The notes: generated from the letters alone by a model not told the origin. 64,000 nt of DNA from Lysobacter sp. FW306-1B-D06B (GCF_038446665.1 NZ_CP151802.1:3162001-3226000); one strand, 5' to 3'; positions 1-9,616 are shown, numbered from the stretch's first letter. A program made the numbers and translations.

Positions 1-471
1 GAGAGCTTCGGCTTCCTGGAAGGCTTCCGCCGCTATTCGCCGCTGGCGCTGCCCGTCGGAGCCGCCGATGCGTACTACGACGAAGTCCGCCGCATCGCCG
101 AAGCGCTGGGCGCACGCGACGTGCCCGCTTCGGAAGCCCAGGTGCGCGATTACTTCGCCCAGGTGCAGGACGGGCTGGGATTCGACGAACGCTCGCGCGA
201 AGTGCTCGACGTGCTCGCGCACATCCGTCTGCCGGTGCCGGCGGCGGGGCTGTCGCGTGAGCTGTTCCTCGGCGCGGGCGCGGCGCTGCTGCCGCACTGG
301 GCAGTGCAGCGACTGTCGCTGGGCACGGCGCAACGCACCCGCGCCCGCGTCGCCGCAGGCACGTTGCGCGCGATCGCGCCGCTGTTCCGCATCGCGCTCA
401 GCGACGGCGTCGCGCCGCGCGCGTGCCGTCGCGTGGACGTGGAGCCGGCGATCCTGGATCGCTGGCCCTGA
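1..471 (+). CDS. Oxygenase MpaB-type family protein (DUF2236), C-terminal part
   Basis: Only the last 156 codons are inside the window; the frame is open from base 1 and ends in TGA at 469-471. The sequence has features of the DUF2236/MpaB C-terminal half: an early YYDEVRRIAEALG helix, a VPAS hinge, an LLPHWAVQRL segment and a helical end. Family members are predicted haem-dependent oxygenases related to latex-clearing protein, but the haem-ligand region would lie upstream and cannot be checked. It converges on the next gene with a 6-bp gap. The family call is by pattern only, so function is tentative. Confidence 0.6.
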   Translation, partial: ESFGFLEGFRRYSPLALPVGAADAYYDEVRRIAEALGARDVPASEAQVRDYFAQVQDGLGFDERSREVLDVLAHIRLPVPAAGLSRELFLGAGAALLPHWAVQRLSLGTAQRTRARVAAGTLRAIAPLFRIALSDGVAPRACRRVDVEPAILDRWP

Positions 472-477
472 GCCCGC

Positions 478-1119
478 TCAGCCGCCAGGTGGCGGCAGCA
501 CCACGATCCGCGTCGCCGTGCGCAGGCGGCCCTGCATGCGGAAGGCCAGGTCGACTTCGTCGCCGGCCTTGAGCTGGTCGAACCGCATCGGGCTGCCGTC
601 CAGCGCGAAAACCTGCGTCTGCGCGTCGAAGCCGATGCGATTGCGGATGCGGCTTTGGTCCTGATCGATCAGCAGCACGCCGGTGCGCGGCACGATCTCG
701 CCGATGGTGCCGTGCAGGTACTGGCCCCAGCCCTGCCCCGGCGTGGTGTCGGGCAGGCGCCGCACGGACGTGGCCTCGATGCGGTTGCCGGTGGTCACCG
801 TGTTCAGCAGCAGGCGGTCGCCGGGCTGCAGCTTCGGTCGCGTCGCGCGATCGGCCGCCGCCTTCGCCTCGTCGTAGTACAGGTTGATCGGCGCGCCCTG
901 CCCCAGTTCGCTGCCGGTGCGCGCGTCCTGGCTGAGCACGATGCGGTGCTGCTTGGGATCATGGCGCTGCAACGTGCCGACGATGCGACCCTGCACCTGG
1001 GCGAACGCCGTCGCCATGAAGCCGACCGCGACGCACGCCATCAGCGCGATCGCCACGGCACGAAGCCCGCCTGCCCTCGCCCGCCCGGCGGCGATGGTCC
1101 CAACCCTCGAATTGCCCAT
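478..1119 (-). CDS. Secreted hypothetical protein with two repeated beta-type segments
   Basis: This is a 213-residue protein with an Arg-rich N terminus, a hydrophobic stretch at about residues 20-40 and an AFA-Q cleavage-like site, so probably exported. The mature part holds two similar modules of about 70 residues: GRIVGTLQRHDPKQHRIVLSQ near 44 and GTIGEIVPRTGVLLIDQD near 137. Each is followed by a charge-rich strand and a KPGD/KAGDE-like turn, as in the small beta-barrel DUF5666 type. I do not recognise a specific function. It lies 58 bp downstream of selO on the same strand and could be cotranscribed. No cysteines or catalytic motifs are seen. Confidence 0.55.
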   Translation of the reverse strand: MGNSRVGTIAAGRARAGGLRAVAIALMACVAVGFMATAFAQVQGRIVGTLQRHDPKQHRIVLSQDARTGSELGQGAPINLYYDEAKAAADRATRPKLQPGDRLLLNTVTTGNRIEATSVRRLPDTTPGQGWGQYLHGTIGEIVPRTGVLLIDQDQSRIRNRIGFDAQTQVFALDGSPMRFDQLKAGDEVDLAFRMQGRLRTATRIVVLPPPGG

Positions 1120-1177
1120 GGCGCACCTCCACGATGCCCCTGCGGCGGCATCATGCGCGGCCCGCGTGTAGGCGGTG

Positions 1178-2743
1178 TCAGGAACTGCAGGACAGCATCG
1201 AGCAGCCGGCGCGTTCGCGCGCCCAGTCAGGCCGGCGGCGTGCGTAGGCCTCGTGGCCGGGCTGGTCGTCGTAGGGGCGGCGCATGACCTCCAGCAGCTC
1301 GGTCACGCCGCCGATGTCGCCTTCGGTCGCGCGATCGATCGCTTCCTGCGCGAGGTAGTTGCGCAGCACGTAGCGCGGGTTGGCGGCGTTCATGCGCGAG
1401 CGCCGCGCATGCGGCGTCAGGTCCTGCGCATCCAGGCGCACGGCGTAGAGCCGCAGCCATTCGCGCAACGCCGGCTCCACCGCCTCGCGGCGCGCGGCGT
1501 CGTAGAAGGCGTCGTCCAGGGGCGCGAGATCCGGCGACTTCGGATCGATATCGGCCAGCCCGCGGAAGAACAGCGTCATGTCGATCTCGCCCTCGGTCAG
1601 CAGGTCCTGCAACTGCTGCATCAGCGCGGTGTCCTCTTCGCGACAGGCGTCCAGCCCGAGCTTGCGCGCGGTGTTCTCGCGGTCGCATTCCAGGTAGGTG
1701 GAGACGAAGCGGCGCAGGCCGGCCTGCAACGGCTCGGTGTCGTCGAACAGCAGCGAGAGCGAACCCGCCAGCCGCCCGAGGTTCCAGTACGCCACCTGCG
1801 GCTGCTGGCCGAATCGATAGCGGCGCTGGTGGCGATCGGTGGTGTTGGGCGTCCAGCCGGGATCGAAGTTGTCGATCCAGCCGTAGGGACCGTAGTCGAT
1901 GGTCAGGCCGAGGATCGACATGTTGTCGGTGTTCATCACGCCGTGCACGAAGCCCACGCGGATCCAGTGCGCCATCAACCGCGCCGTGCGTTCGCACACC
2001 TGCGCGAACCATTCGGCATACACCGGCTGCCCACGGCCGAGGCTGCGAAGCTCCGGGAAGTCGCGGCGGATGCAGAAGTCGGCCAGCTTGCGCAGCAGTT
2101 CGGTGTCGTTGCGCGAGGCCGGCAATTCGAAATTGCCGAAGCGGATGAACGAGGGCGCGACGCGGCACACCACCGCACCGGGCTCCAGTTGCGGGTGGCC
2201 GTCGTAGAACATGTCCCGCTCGACCCACTCGCCGGTGCCGACCAGGCTCAGCGCGCGCGTGGTCGGCACGCCGAGGTGGTACATCGCCTCGCTGCACAGG
2301 AACTCGCGGATCGAGGAGCGCAGCACCGCGCGGCCGTCGGCGCTGCGCGAGTACGGGGTGGGCCCGGCGCCCTTGAGTTGCAGCTCCCAGCGTTCGCCGG
2401 CCGCATTGATCATCTCGCCCAGCGTGATCGCACGGCCGTCGCCCAGTTGCCCCGCCCACTGGCCGAACTGGTGGCCGCCGTAGTTGGCCGCGAACGGCTG
2501 CATGCCCGGCAACAGCGCGTTGCCGCCGAAGACGCGGGCGAATTCGGGCGAGGCGACGTCGGCGTCGCTGAAGCCCAGCCGCCGCGCCATGTCCGCCGAA
2601 TACGCGAGCAGGCGCGGCTGCGCCACCGGCGTGGGCTCCACGCGCGAGTACGCGGCGCCGTGCACCTGGCGCACGCCGGGTGCGAGGTCGGGATCGCCGG
2701 GGAGGTCTCGAACGAAGGTGTTGTCGAAGTGTGGATTCAGCAT
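1178..2743 (-). CDS. selO: Protein adenylyltransferase SelO (YdiU family)
   Basis: This 521-residue protein belongs to the SelO pseudokinase family, which transfers AMP from ATP to Ser/Thr/Tyr of target proteins in redox stress. Diagnostic stretches are [19 protein letters not shown] near residue 88, [13 protein letters not shown] near 121 (the nucleotide-site lysine) and [17 protein letters not shown] with the metal-binding Asn and Asp. The C terminus ends in CSMLSCSS, keeping the Cys-Ser-Ser tail that forms the regulatory disulfide in this family. I start at ATG 2743 ([10 protein letters not shown]), where the family begins, although the frame is open 72 bases further upstream. It is divergent from the amidohydrolase. 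Confidence 0.95.
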   Translation of the reverse strand: MLNPHFDNTFVRDLPGDPDLAPGVRQVHGAAYSRVEPTPVAQPRLLAYSADMARRLGFSDADVASPEFARVFGGNALLPGMQPFAANYGGHQFGQWAGQLGDGRAITLGEMINAAGERWELQLKGAGPTPYSRSADGRAVLRSSIREFLCSEAMYHLGVPTTRALSLVGTGEWVERDMFYDGHPQLEPGAVVCRVAPSFIRFGNFELPASRNDTELLRKLADFCIRRDFPELRSLGRGQPVYAEWFAQVCERTARLMAHWIRVGFVHGVMNTDNMSILGLTIDYGPYGWIDNFDPGWTPNTTDRHQRRYRFGQQPQVAYWNLGRLAGSLSLLFDDTEPLQAGLRRFVSTYLECDRENTARKLGLDACREEDTALMQQLQDLLTEGEIDMTLFFRGLADIDPKSPDLAPLDDAFYDAARREAVEPALREWLRLYAVRLDAQDLTPHARRSRMNAANPRYVLRNYLAQEAIDRATEGDIGGVTELLEVMRRPYDDQPGHEAYARRRPDWARERAGCSMLSCSS

Positions 2744-2913
2744 GATGCGACGGCGCCGTAACTGCTTCCCAGATGGTGCCGCCGCCGGACGGTACAAGCG
2801 GTGAATCCCCGGCAAGCGCGCGAACCGACCGATGCGGCACGACGGAGGTCGCGGTCCGCCTTGGCACGGCCGCGTATGCTGCGCCTTTACCGTCGCATTG
2901 GGGATACGACCGG

Positions 2914-4341
2914 ATGACCACGCGCGCCCGCACGCACGCCGCTACTGGCGAACACACCACACGCCATGCCGCGTCCCGCTCCAGCCTGCTGCGTCCGGCG
3001 CTTGCCGGCGCCGTGCTGCTCGCGTTGAGCGCGTCCGCCGCCGTCGCCCAGGCACCGTCCGCGGCGCCCTCGTGCAGCCTCGTCCAGGCCGGCCGCCTGC
3101 TCGACCGCCCCGGCCATGCCCCGCGCGGCGCGAGCACGCTGCTGGTGTGCGGCGGCCGGGTCGAGGCGGTGCGCGATGGCTTCGTGGACGCATCGGCGTT
3201 CCCGAACGCGGGCAACGCCTTGGTCATCGACCTGCGCAGCCGCTTCGTCCTGCCGGGCCTGATCGACAGCCACGTCCACCTCACCTCCGACAAGGCCGGC
3301 GTGGAAGGCCAGCTGGAAGGCATTTCCAAGGGCGTGGCCGATCACGCGTACGAGGCCGCCGTGAACGCGCGCAAGACGCTGGCCGCCGGCTTCACCACCG
3401 TGCGCAACCTCGGCGACGAAGACGGCGTGACGCTGGCGCTGCGCGACGCGGTGGCGGCGGGCAAGCTGCCGGGACCGCGGATCGTCGATGCGGGCAACGC
3501 GATCTCCACCACCTCCGGCCACATGGACCCGACGCTGGGCTTCCGCGACGATCTGCACGCGGCGCTCGACGTGCACGGCAACACCTGCGACGGCGCCGAC
3601 GATTGCCGCAAGGCGGTACGCCGCCAGGTCGCGCGCGGCGTGGACGTGATCAAGATCGCCACCACCGGCGGCGTGAACAGCCGCATCGGCGCGGGCCTGG
3701 GCCAGCAGATGTTCGACGACGAGGCGCGCGCGATCGTCGAGACCGCGCACTTGTACAAGAAGAAGGTCGCCGTGCACGCGCACGGTGCGGACGGCATCGC
3801 CCTGGCCTTGCGCGCGGGTGCGGATTCGATCGAGCACGGCACGCTGATGGACGATGCCGACCTCAAACTGCTGCGCCAGACCGGCGCGTACTACGTCCCC
3901 ACGCTGTCCACCGTGAACGGCTACCGGGAGCGCCTGGCGAAGAATCCCGACGCCTACACCGGCGAGGTGCGCGAGAAGATCGAATGGCGCATCGGCATCA
4001 CCGGCAAGGCGCTGGAACGCGCGGTGCCCGCCGGCGTGAAGATCGCCTTCGGCACGGATGCCGGCGTGAGCCTGCACGGGCGCAACGCGGACGAATTCGA
4101 ACTGATGGTTGCGCACGGCATGACGCCGGCGACCGCGATCGCGGCCGCGACCGTCAACGCCGCCGACCTGCTCGGGCTGGCCGACCAGGTGGGCTCGCTC
4201 GACGTGGGCAAGCGCGCGGACCTGATCGCGGTGAACGGCGATCCGCTCAGCGACGTGACGGTGCTCAAGCAGGTGCAGTTCGTGATGAAGGATGGGCGCG
4301 TGGAGAAGGATGTCCGGGGTGCTGCCGTGGTGTCGCGCTGA
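2914..4341 (+). CDS. Secreted metal-dependent amidohydrolase (prolidase/imidazolonepropionase-like)
   Basis: The product is 475 residues with a Tat/Sec-like N terminus and an Ala-rich hydrophobic segment ending ASAAVAQA, so it is exported. The rest is an amidohydrolase-superfamily TIM barrel: DSHVHLTSD supplies the first metal-binding His pair, VIKIATTGG the candidate bridging Lys, KVAVHAHG and EHGTLMD the next His residues, and FGTDAG the catalytic Asp. Related secreted enzymes cleave Xaa-Pro or Xaa-Arg dipeptides, or hydrolyse cyclic amides; the substrate cannot be read here. The start at 2914 follows GGGGATACGACCGG and gives a sensible signal peptide; an in-frame upstream start at 2773 would spoil it. 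Confidence 0.85.
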   Translation: MTTRARTHAATGEHTTRHAASRSSLLRPALAGAVLLALSASAAVAQAPSAAPSCSLVQAGRLLDRPGHAPRGASTLLVCGGRVEAVRDGFVDASAFPNAGNALVIDLRSRFVLPGLIDSHVHLTSDKAGVEGQLEGISKGVADHAYEAAVNARKTLAAGFTTVRNLGDEDGVTLALRDAVAAGKLPGPRIVDAGNAISTTSGHMDPTLGFRDDLHAALDVHGNTCDGADDCRKAVRRQVARGVDVIKIATTGGVNSRIGAGLGQQMFDDEARAIVETAHLYKKKVAVHAHGADGIALALRAGADSIEHGTLMDDADLKLLRQTGAYYVPTLSTVNGYRERLAKNPDAYTGEVREKIEWRIGITGKALERAVPAGVKIAFGTDAGVSLHGRNADEFELMVAHGMTPATAIAAATVNAADLLGLADQVGSLDVGKRADLIAVNGDPLSDVTVLKQVQFVMKDGRVEKDVRGAAVVSR

Positions 4342-4363
4342 TCGCGCAAGCGTCTGCACTGCT

Positions 4364-4642
4364 GTCATCGCGGCGAAGGCCGGGATCCAGACTTCATCCA
4401 GCGGCACTCCCACCAGGGGGAACTCCCCCCGTCATTCCCGCGAAGGCGGGAATCCAAGGACGTTCCATGCCTTCGTGATGGCATGTGGAACGCGACAGTC
4501 CTGCCGTTGTATCTGACTTGCCCAAGGTGAAGCGTGGAAAGTCCATGGATTCCCGCCTCCGCGGGAATGACGGTGAGGTGGTTTGCCGCAGCGGGAGTGC
4601 CCACCGTCCACGGGCCTGGGTCCCGGCCTTCGCCGGGATGAC
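4364..4642. repeat. Large nested imperfect palindrome built from four REP-like units
   Basis: The 466-bp gap between the amidohydrolase and the helicase has no gene I can support. It holds four copies of a REP-like palindrome with core CCCGCGAAGGCGGG or CCGGCGAAGGCCGGG. An outer inverted pair lies at 4364-4390 and 4616-4642 and an inner inverted pair at 4431-4460 and 4542-4571, with 40 and 44 bases between outer and inner units. The whole stretch could fold into one long cruciform or RNA hairpin. Confidence 0.8.
4431..4571. repeat. 141-bp paired-REP element, copy 1
   Basis: Thirty-base arms at 4431-4460 and 4542-4571 are inverted copies of each other around an 81-base spacer. Inside the spacer, GTTCCA and TGCC at 4462-4471 can pair with GGCA and TGGAAC at 4480-4491, leaving a two-base bulge. 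A second element of identical length and layout lies at 7001-7141. Confidence 0.8.
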
Positions 4643-4807
4643 GTTGGACGCGGGACTGTCGATCAAGACGGGACGACAGCCCTACGAAGGCGCCACGCGA
4701 ACCGCCACGGCGTCTCCAAAACCCGCCCCACACGGCCAACACACCCCGCTGCGCTAGAATGTTCGGTCTTCCGACCGGCGAACGCCGGCGCTGCCGAGTC
4801 CTCCCCC

Positions 4808-6883
4808 ATGAGCGCCGAGTCGCCCAACTCGAACGATGCCCCGTCCCTGAAATTCACCGACCTCGCCCTGTCCGAGCCCCTTCTGCGGGCACTGAGCGAC
4901 GTCGGCTACGAGTCACCCTCGCCCATCCAGGCCGCCACCATCCCGCCGCTGCTGGAAGGCCGCGACGTGCTCGGCCAGGCCCAGACCGGCACCGGCAAGA
5001 CCGCCGCGTTCGCGCTGCCGATCCTGGCGCAGATCGAACCGGGCAAGCACAAGCCGCAGGCGCTGGTGCTGGCGCCGACGCGCGAGCTGGCCATCCAGGT
5101 CGCCGAAGCGTTCCAGAAGTACGCCCATCACCTGCCCGGCTTCCACGTCCTGCCGATCTACGGCGGGCAGAGCTACTACCCGCAGTTGCAGGCGCTCAAG
5201 CGTGGCGTGCAGGTCGTGGTGGGCACGCCCGGCCGCGTGATCGACCATCTGGAGCGCGGCTCGCTCGACCTGTCCGAACTGCGCTGCCTGGTGCTCGACG
5301 AAGCCGACGAAATGCTGCGCATGGGCTTCATCGACGACGTCGAGGCCGTGCTGAAGAAGACGCCGGAGACGCGCCAGGTCGCGCTGTTCTCGGCGACCAT
5401 GCCGCCGCCGATCCGGCGCATCGCCCAGACCTACCTGAAAGACCCGGTCGAGATCGCCATCAAGGCCAAGACCACCACGGCCGCGAACATCCGCCAGCGC
5501 TACTGGGGCGTGAGCGGCGTGCACAAGCTCGATGCGATCACCCGCATCCTGGAGGCCGAACCTTTCGACGCGATGATCGTCTTCGCGCGCACCAAGCAAG
5601 CCACCGAAGAGCTGGCCGACAAGCTGGCCGCGCGCGGCATCGCCGCGGCCGCGATCAACGGCGACGTGCAGCAGGCGCAGCGCGAGAAGACCATCCAGAA
5701 CCTCAAGGACGGCAAGATCGACGTGCTGGTCGCCACCGACGTGGCCGCGCGCGGACTGGACGTGGAACGCATCAGCCACGTGCTGAACTTCGACATCCCC
5801 TACGACACCGAAAGCTACGTCCACCGCATCGGCCGCACCGGCCGCGCCGGGCGCAAGGGCGAGGCGATCCTGTTCGTGACGCCGCGCGAACGCGGCATGC
5901 TGCGCGCGATCGAGCGCGCCACGCGCCAGCCGATCGAGCCGATGGCGCTGCCCACCGTCGAAACGGTCAACGAGCAGCGCGTGAACCGCTTCCTCGGCCG
6001 CATCACCTCCGCGCTGGAAGGCAATGACCTGGCGCAGTTCCGCGACCTGGTCGAACGCTACGAGCGCGAGCAGAACGTGCCCGCGGTCGAAATCGCCGCC
6101 GCACTGGCCAAGCTGGTGCAGGGCGACATGCCGCTGCTGCTGGACGTCACCGCCGAGAAGCTGCGGCCGCATGCGCAGGTGGGTTTCGATCGCGCTCCGC
6201 GCGAGGGTCAACGCGACGGCCACCGCGAGCGCCGCGAACCGCGTTTCGAACGCGACGACCGCCGCCCGGCGCGCGAGCCGCGCCCCGAGCGCGACGATCG
6301 CCCGCGCCACGCCGACCGCCAGTTCACGCCGCCGGCGTACGAGCGTCCGGTGATCGAACGTCCGTCCAGCGAACGGCCTGTCGAGCGTCACCACGAACGC
6401 CCAGCCCACGAACGTCCGGTCAATGCCGCCGAGTCGATGTTCGATGACGAGGCGCCGTCGCGCTCGTTCGAGCAGCGTGCGCCGCGCGACCGCGCGGCCC
6501 CGGAAGCGGGCATGGAAACCTTCCGCATCGAGGTCGGCCACGTGCACGGCGTGAAGCCGGGCAACATCGTCGGCGCGATCGCCAACGAGGCCGAGCTGGA
6601 AAGCCGCTACATCGGCCGCATCGACATCCGCGACGACCACAGCCTGATCGACCTGCCCGAGGGCATGCCGCGCGAGGTCATGGACCACCTCAAGCGCGTG
6701 CGCGTGGCGGGCCAGCAGCTGCGCATCAGCCGGCCGGGCGAAGGCAGCCACGGCGGGCAGCGTCCGCACGGTCGCCACGAGCGCGGCGGTTTCGATGACG
6801 ATCGCCGGCCGCCGCCGCGCGGGCCGCGCCCGCACGGTGCCGGGCCGCGCAAGCCGGGCGGATTCCGGCCGAAGCCGCGCTGA
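4808..6883 (+). CDS. deaD: DEAD-box ATP-dependent RNA helicase, DeaD/CsdA type
   Basis: This 691-residue helicase acts on structured RNA in ribosome assembly and cold adaptation in its family. Visible motifs are the Q motif GYESPSPIQ near 34, Walker A AQTGTGKT near 58, PTRELAIQ, VLDEADEML, the SAT motif and HRIGRTGRAGRKG. After the two RecA domains comes an Arg/Glu/Asp-rich low-complexity linker at about residues 460-570 with repeated ERP units. A DbpA-type RNA-binding domain follows (FRIEVGHVHGVKPGNIVGAI, about 573-645), then an Arg/Gly/Pro-rich tail. The start at 4808 gives a normal N terminus (MSAESPNSND), although the frame is open upstream through the REP region. Confidence 0.93.
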   Translation: MSAESPNSNDAPSLKFTDLALSEPLLRALSDVGYESPSPIQAATIPPLLEGRDVLGQAQTGTGKTAAFALPILAQIEPGKHKPQALVLAPTRELAIQVAEAFQKYAHHLPGFHVLPIYGGQSYYPQLQALKRGVQVVVGTPGRVIDHLERGSLDLSELRCLVLDEADEMLRMGFIDDVEAVLKKTPETRQVALFSATMPPPIRRIAQTYLKDPVEIAIKAKTTTAANIRQRYWGVSGVHKLDAITRILEAEPFDAMIVFARTKQATEELADKLAARGIAAAAINGDVQQAQREKTIQNLKDGKIDVLVATDVAARGLDVERISHVLNFDIPYDTESYVHRIGRTGRAGRKGEAILFVTPRERGMLRAIERATRQPIEPMALPTVETVNEQRVNRFLGRITSALEGNDLAQFRDLVERYEREQNVPAVEIAAALAKLVQGDMPLLLDVTAEKLRPHAQVGFDRAPREGQRDGHRERREPRFERDDRRPAREPRPERDDRPRHADRQFTPPAYERPVIERPSSERPVERHHERPAHERPVNAAESMFDDEAPSRSFEQRAPRDRAAPEAGMETFRIEVGHVHGVKPGNIVGAIANEAELESRYIGRIDIRDDHSLIDLPEGMPREVMDHLKRVRVAGQQLRISRPGEGSHGGQRPHGRHERGGFDDDRRPPPRGPRPHGAGPRKPGGFRPKPR

Positions 6884-7000
6884 GTCGTCGCGGCGAATGA
6901 CCGTCGCCTCCGCTCGCCTCATCAGGGCATAGAGCGGGGGCTACGGTCCGTAACGCGGGGATGCGAAAGGGCATCCCTCCGACCGCAGAGCTGTTTCACC

Positions 7001-7141
7001 GTCATTCCCGCGAAGGCGGGAATCCAGGGACGCTTCATGCTTTGCCGGTTTCGTATGAAGAGCAACAGCCAGGCTTCTGCCTCTCAAACGTTCGAGGAAG
7101 AGCGTGAAAAGTCCCTGGATTCCCGCTTTCGCGGGAATGAC
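7001..7141. repeat. 141-bp paired-REP element, copy 2
   Basis: Thirty-base arms at 7001-7030 and 7112-7141 are inverted copies with one mismatch, around an 81-base spacer, the same geometry as the element at 4431-4571. The inner stem uses different bases: CTTCAT at 7033-7038 pairs with ATGAAG at 7055-7060. The 390-bp gap between the helicase and the EamA gene holds nothing else I can support. Confidence 0.8.
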
Positions 7142-7273
7142 GTTGAGGTGATTCACCGGAGCGGGAAGCCCTGCGCACGATGAGATGTCCTGCATGACAG
7201 ACGCCCTGCGCGCCGCCACGGCCAATGGCATCATCCCTCGCCCGCCGTCGATCACGGACCAAACGAAGCATCG

Positions 7274-8146
7274 ATGCACCTGATCCTCCTCAGCGCCCTG
7301 TGCAGTGTCCTGGTCGGGGTGCTAATCAAGCTCGCGCCGCGCGCACGGCTCGACATTGGCCAGCTCGTCACCTGGAATTACCTCGCCGCCGGCGCGCTGT
7401 GCGCCTGGCTGCTGCGCCCGCCGATGGAAAGTCTCACGCATCCCGACACGCCCTGGGTGGCGTTGCTCGGGCTTGCCGTCGTGCTGCCTTCGCTGTTCCT
7501 CGTGCTGGGCGCCAGCGTGCGCGCCACCGGCATCGTGCGCACCGACGTCGCCCAGCGCCTGTCGCTCCTGCTCTCGCTGCTGGCGGCGTTCACGCTGTTC
7601 GGCGAACGCGTCGACGGGCAGCGGATGGCCGGCCTCGCGCTGGGATTGCTGGCGGTCGCCGGTATCGTCGCGCGCCCGGAACGTGCTGCGCCGGCAGCCG
7701 GCGGCGAACGACGCGGCTGGCTCCTGCTGCTGGTGGTCTGGGTCGGCTTCGCACTCGTGGACGTGATGCTCAAGCGCATCGCGCAGGCCGGAACGCCGTC
7801 GATGGCGGCGTTGCAGGTGGCGTTCGTCCTTGCCTTCGTGCTGATGCTCGTGGCGCAACTGGTGCGCCACCTGCGCGGACACACGCGGCTGGACGCGCGC
7901 AACCTCGGCGCGGGACTGCTGCTGGGCCTGCTCAATTTCGGCAACATCGTCTTCTACGTGCGCGCGCATCAGGCCCTGGCCGAGAGCCCGTCGGTCGTGT
8001 TCGCGACGATGAACATCGGCGTGGTGGTGCTGGGCACGCTGGTGGGCGTGTTCGCCTTCGGCGAGAAGACCAGCGGCTGGAATCGCGCGGCGATCGTGCT
8101 GGCCATCCTCGCCATCGTGCTGATCGCCTTCGCGCCGCGCGCGTAG
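7274..8146 (+). CDS. EamA/DMT-superfamily inner-membrane transporter
   Basis: The 290-residue product is almost wholly hydrophobic, with about ten membrane helices in two halves, as in the EamA drug/metabolite exporters. Typical features are ASVRATGIVRTDVAQRL in the first half and, in the second, FYVRAHQALAESPSVVFATMN followed by GVFAFGEKTSGWNRAA, the usual E-K-turn before the last helix. Substrates in this superfamily are amino acids, nucleotides and small metabolites; nothing here fixes which. The ATG at 7274 has only a weak ribosome binding site. It is followed by a separate gene 51 bp downstream. Confidence 0.85.
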   Translation: MHLILLSALCSVLVGVLIKLAPRARLDIGQLVTWNYLAAGALCAWLLRPPMESLTHPDTPWVALLGLAVVLPSLFLVLGASVRATGIVRTDVAQRLSLLLSLLAAFTLFGERVDGQRMAGLALGLLAVAGIVARPERAAPAAGGERRGWLLLLVVWVGFALVDVMLKRIAQAGTPSMAALQVAFVLAFVLMLVAQLVRHLRGHTRLDARNLGAGLLLGLLNFGNIVFYVRAHQALAESPSVVFATMNIGVVVLGTLVGVFAFGEKTSGWNRAAIVLAILAIVLIAFAPRA

Positions 8147-8197
8147 CCCGGGCGGATTTGGCATAGTCGCGGTTCGTTCCCCGCGCCCCGCTCCACC

Positions 8198-8965
8198 ATG
8201 CCCCGCCTGCTCGTCTTCCAGCACGTCGCCGCCGAACCGCTGGGCACGCTCGATCGGCTCATCCGCAGGCGCGGCCACCGCATCCGCTTCGCCAATTTCG
8301 AGCGGCAGCCGGATTTCGAACCCAACGTCGACCGCTACCGCGGGCTGGTGGTGCTGGGCGGGCCGATGAATGTCGAAGACCAGGCCCGCCGACCGCATCT
8401 GAAGACCGAACTGCGCGCCATCGAACGCATGCTCGAACAGGGCAAGCCGGTGCTCGGCATCTGCCTGGGTGCGCAGTTGCTGGCGCATGTGCTGGGCGCG
8501 CCGGTGCGGCGTCACCATGAGCCGGAGATCGGCTGGTACCCGCTGCGCACCACCGACGCCGGCCGCAGCGATCCGGTGCTGGCGCCGCTGGGCGAGACCT
8601 CGCCGGTGTTCCAGTGGCACCGCTACAGCTTCGAGGTGCCGCACGACGCGACGCATCTGGCGCGCACCGAGGGCTGCGAGCACCAGGCGTTCCGTTACGG
8701 CGACAACGCCTACGGATTCCAGTTCCACCTGGAGATGGACGAGGCGCTGATCGAGCGCTGGCTGCGCAATCCGGCCTACCGCGAAGAACTCGCCGAACTG
8801 GGCGGGCTGGATCCCTCGCGCTCGGATGTGGACACCATCCGTCACCACACCCGCGCCCACATCGCCGGCATGCAGGCCCGGGCGGACGCGGTGTTCAACC
8901 AGTTCCTCGACCTGGTGGGCCGGCCGCAGCGGCGGATCACGCTGCCTTCGCGCGAGTGGGTCTGA
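8198..8965 (+). CDS. Class I glutamine amidotransferase-like protein (GuaA N-domain type)
   Basis: The 255-residue product is a free-standing class I glutamine amidotransferase domain. The nucleophile elbow is GICLGAQL with Cys89, preceded by the oxyanion strand LVVLGGPMNVED, and the His-Glu pair sits in FQFHLEMDE near residue 180. Such stand-alone domains in proteobacteria include gamma-glutamyl hydrolases and GMP-synthase-like proteins; the acceptor is unknown. No synthetase partner lies beside it. The ATG at 8198 fits the conserved start of the fold (MPRLLVFQHV). Confidence 0.85.
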   Translation: MPRLLVFQHVAAEPLGTLDRLIRRRGHRIRFANFERQPDFEPNVDRYRGLVVLGGPMNVEDQARRPHLKTELRAIERMLEQGKPVLGICLGAQLLAHVLGAPVRRHHEPEIGWYPLRTTDAGRSDPVLAPLGETSPVFQWHRYSFEVPHDATHLARTEGCEHQAFRYGDNAYGFQFHLEMDEALIERWLRNPAYREELAELGGLDPSRSDVDTIRHHTRAHIAGMQARADAVFNQFLDLVGRPQRRITLPSREWV

Positions 8966-9049
8966 ACTGCGCCGCGAGCTTGGTGTGAAAGCTCTAGAGC
9001 CCGGCGCGAAGGTGACGGGACATCAGCCACTCCCACCGGGGAAATCCGC

Positions 9050-9616
9050 ATGGCGAAGTTCAAGAAGGCGACCAAGAAGACCACCGCGTCGGGCACCCGT
9101 GGTCGCGCCAAGGCCAAGGACGACGCGCAACAGCAGGCCGAGCAGCTCTCGAGCAAGCTGAGCGAGTCGGCACAGCAGATCTGGCTGGCCGGCGTGGGCG
9201 CGTTCTCGCGCGCGCAGGCCGAAGGCACCAAGCTGTTCGATGCGCTGATCAAGGAAGGCATGTCGCTGGAGCAGACCGCACGCCGGTTCGCCGGCGGCCA
9301 GGCCGATGCCGTACGCGATGTCGTCGGCTCCCGGGTCGGCCAGGCGCGCGAGCGCGCGTCGGACACCTGGGACCGTCTGGAGAAGGTGTTCGAAGATCGC
9401 GTGCAGCGGGCGCTGGTGAAGCTCGGCGTGCCGGGCCGCGACGACCTCAACGACCTCAGCCGCCGCGTCGACGCGCTCACCGCCGAACTGCGCCGCCAGG
9501 GCGGCGCCGCGCCGCGCAAGTCGCCGGCACGCAAGTCCGCCAGCAAGCAGGCGACGCAGTCGCCGGCCGCGCGCAAGTCGCCGCGCAAGGCCCCCAAGGC
9601 CAAGCCCGCTTCCTGA
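9050..9616 (+). CDS. Phasin family (polyhydroxyalkanoate granule-associated) protein
   Basis: A 188-residue protein of the phasin/PhaI type. A Lys-rich N terminus leads into an amphipathic helical core with the family hallmark QQIWLAGVGAFSRAQAEG near residue 44 and a coiled-coil-like stretch to about 145. The tail is Lys/Ala/Ser/Pro rich, resembling histone-like tails that bind DNA in some phasins. Phasins coat storage granules and can tether them to the nucleoid. The start follows GGGGAAATCCGC. No PHA synthase is in the window. A long hairpin terminator follows at 9657. Confidence 0.85.
   Translation: MAKFKKATKKTTASGTRGRAKAKDDAQQQAEQLSSKLSESAQQIWLAGVGAFSRAQAEGTKLFDALIKEGMSLEQTARRFAGGQADAVRDVVGSRVGQARERASDTWDRLEKVFEDRVQRALVKLGVPGRDDLNDLSRRVDALTAELRRQGGAAPRKSPARKSASKQATQSPAARKSPRKAPKAKPAS

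Noticed and set aside
1175..2761. Plus-strand open frame opposite selO
   Set aside because: Composition is typical of an antisense shadow and the SelO frame is well conserved.
4342..4807. CRISPR-like array, because several similar units recur
   Set aside because: Units are inverted palindromes with uneven spacing, not direct repeats with unique spacers of constant length, and no cas genes are present.
4913..6922. Roughly 2-kb open frame on the minus strand opposite the RNA helicase
   Set aside because: Low-complexity His/Arg/Ala/Val translation; the sense frame has all DEAD-box motifs.
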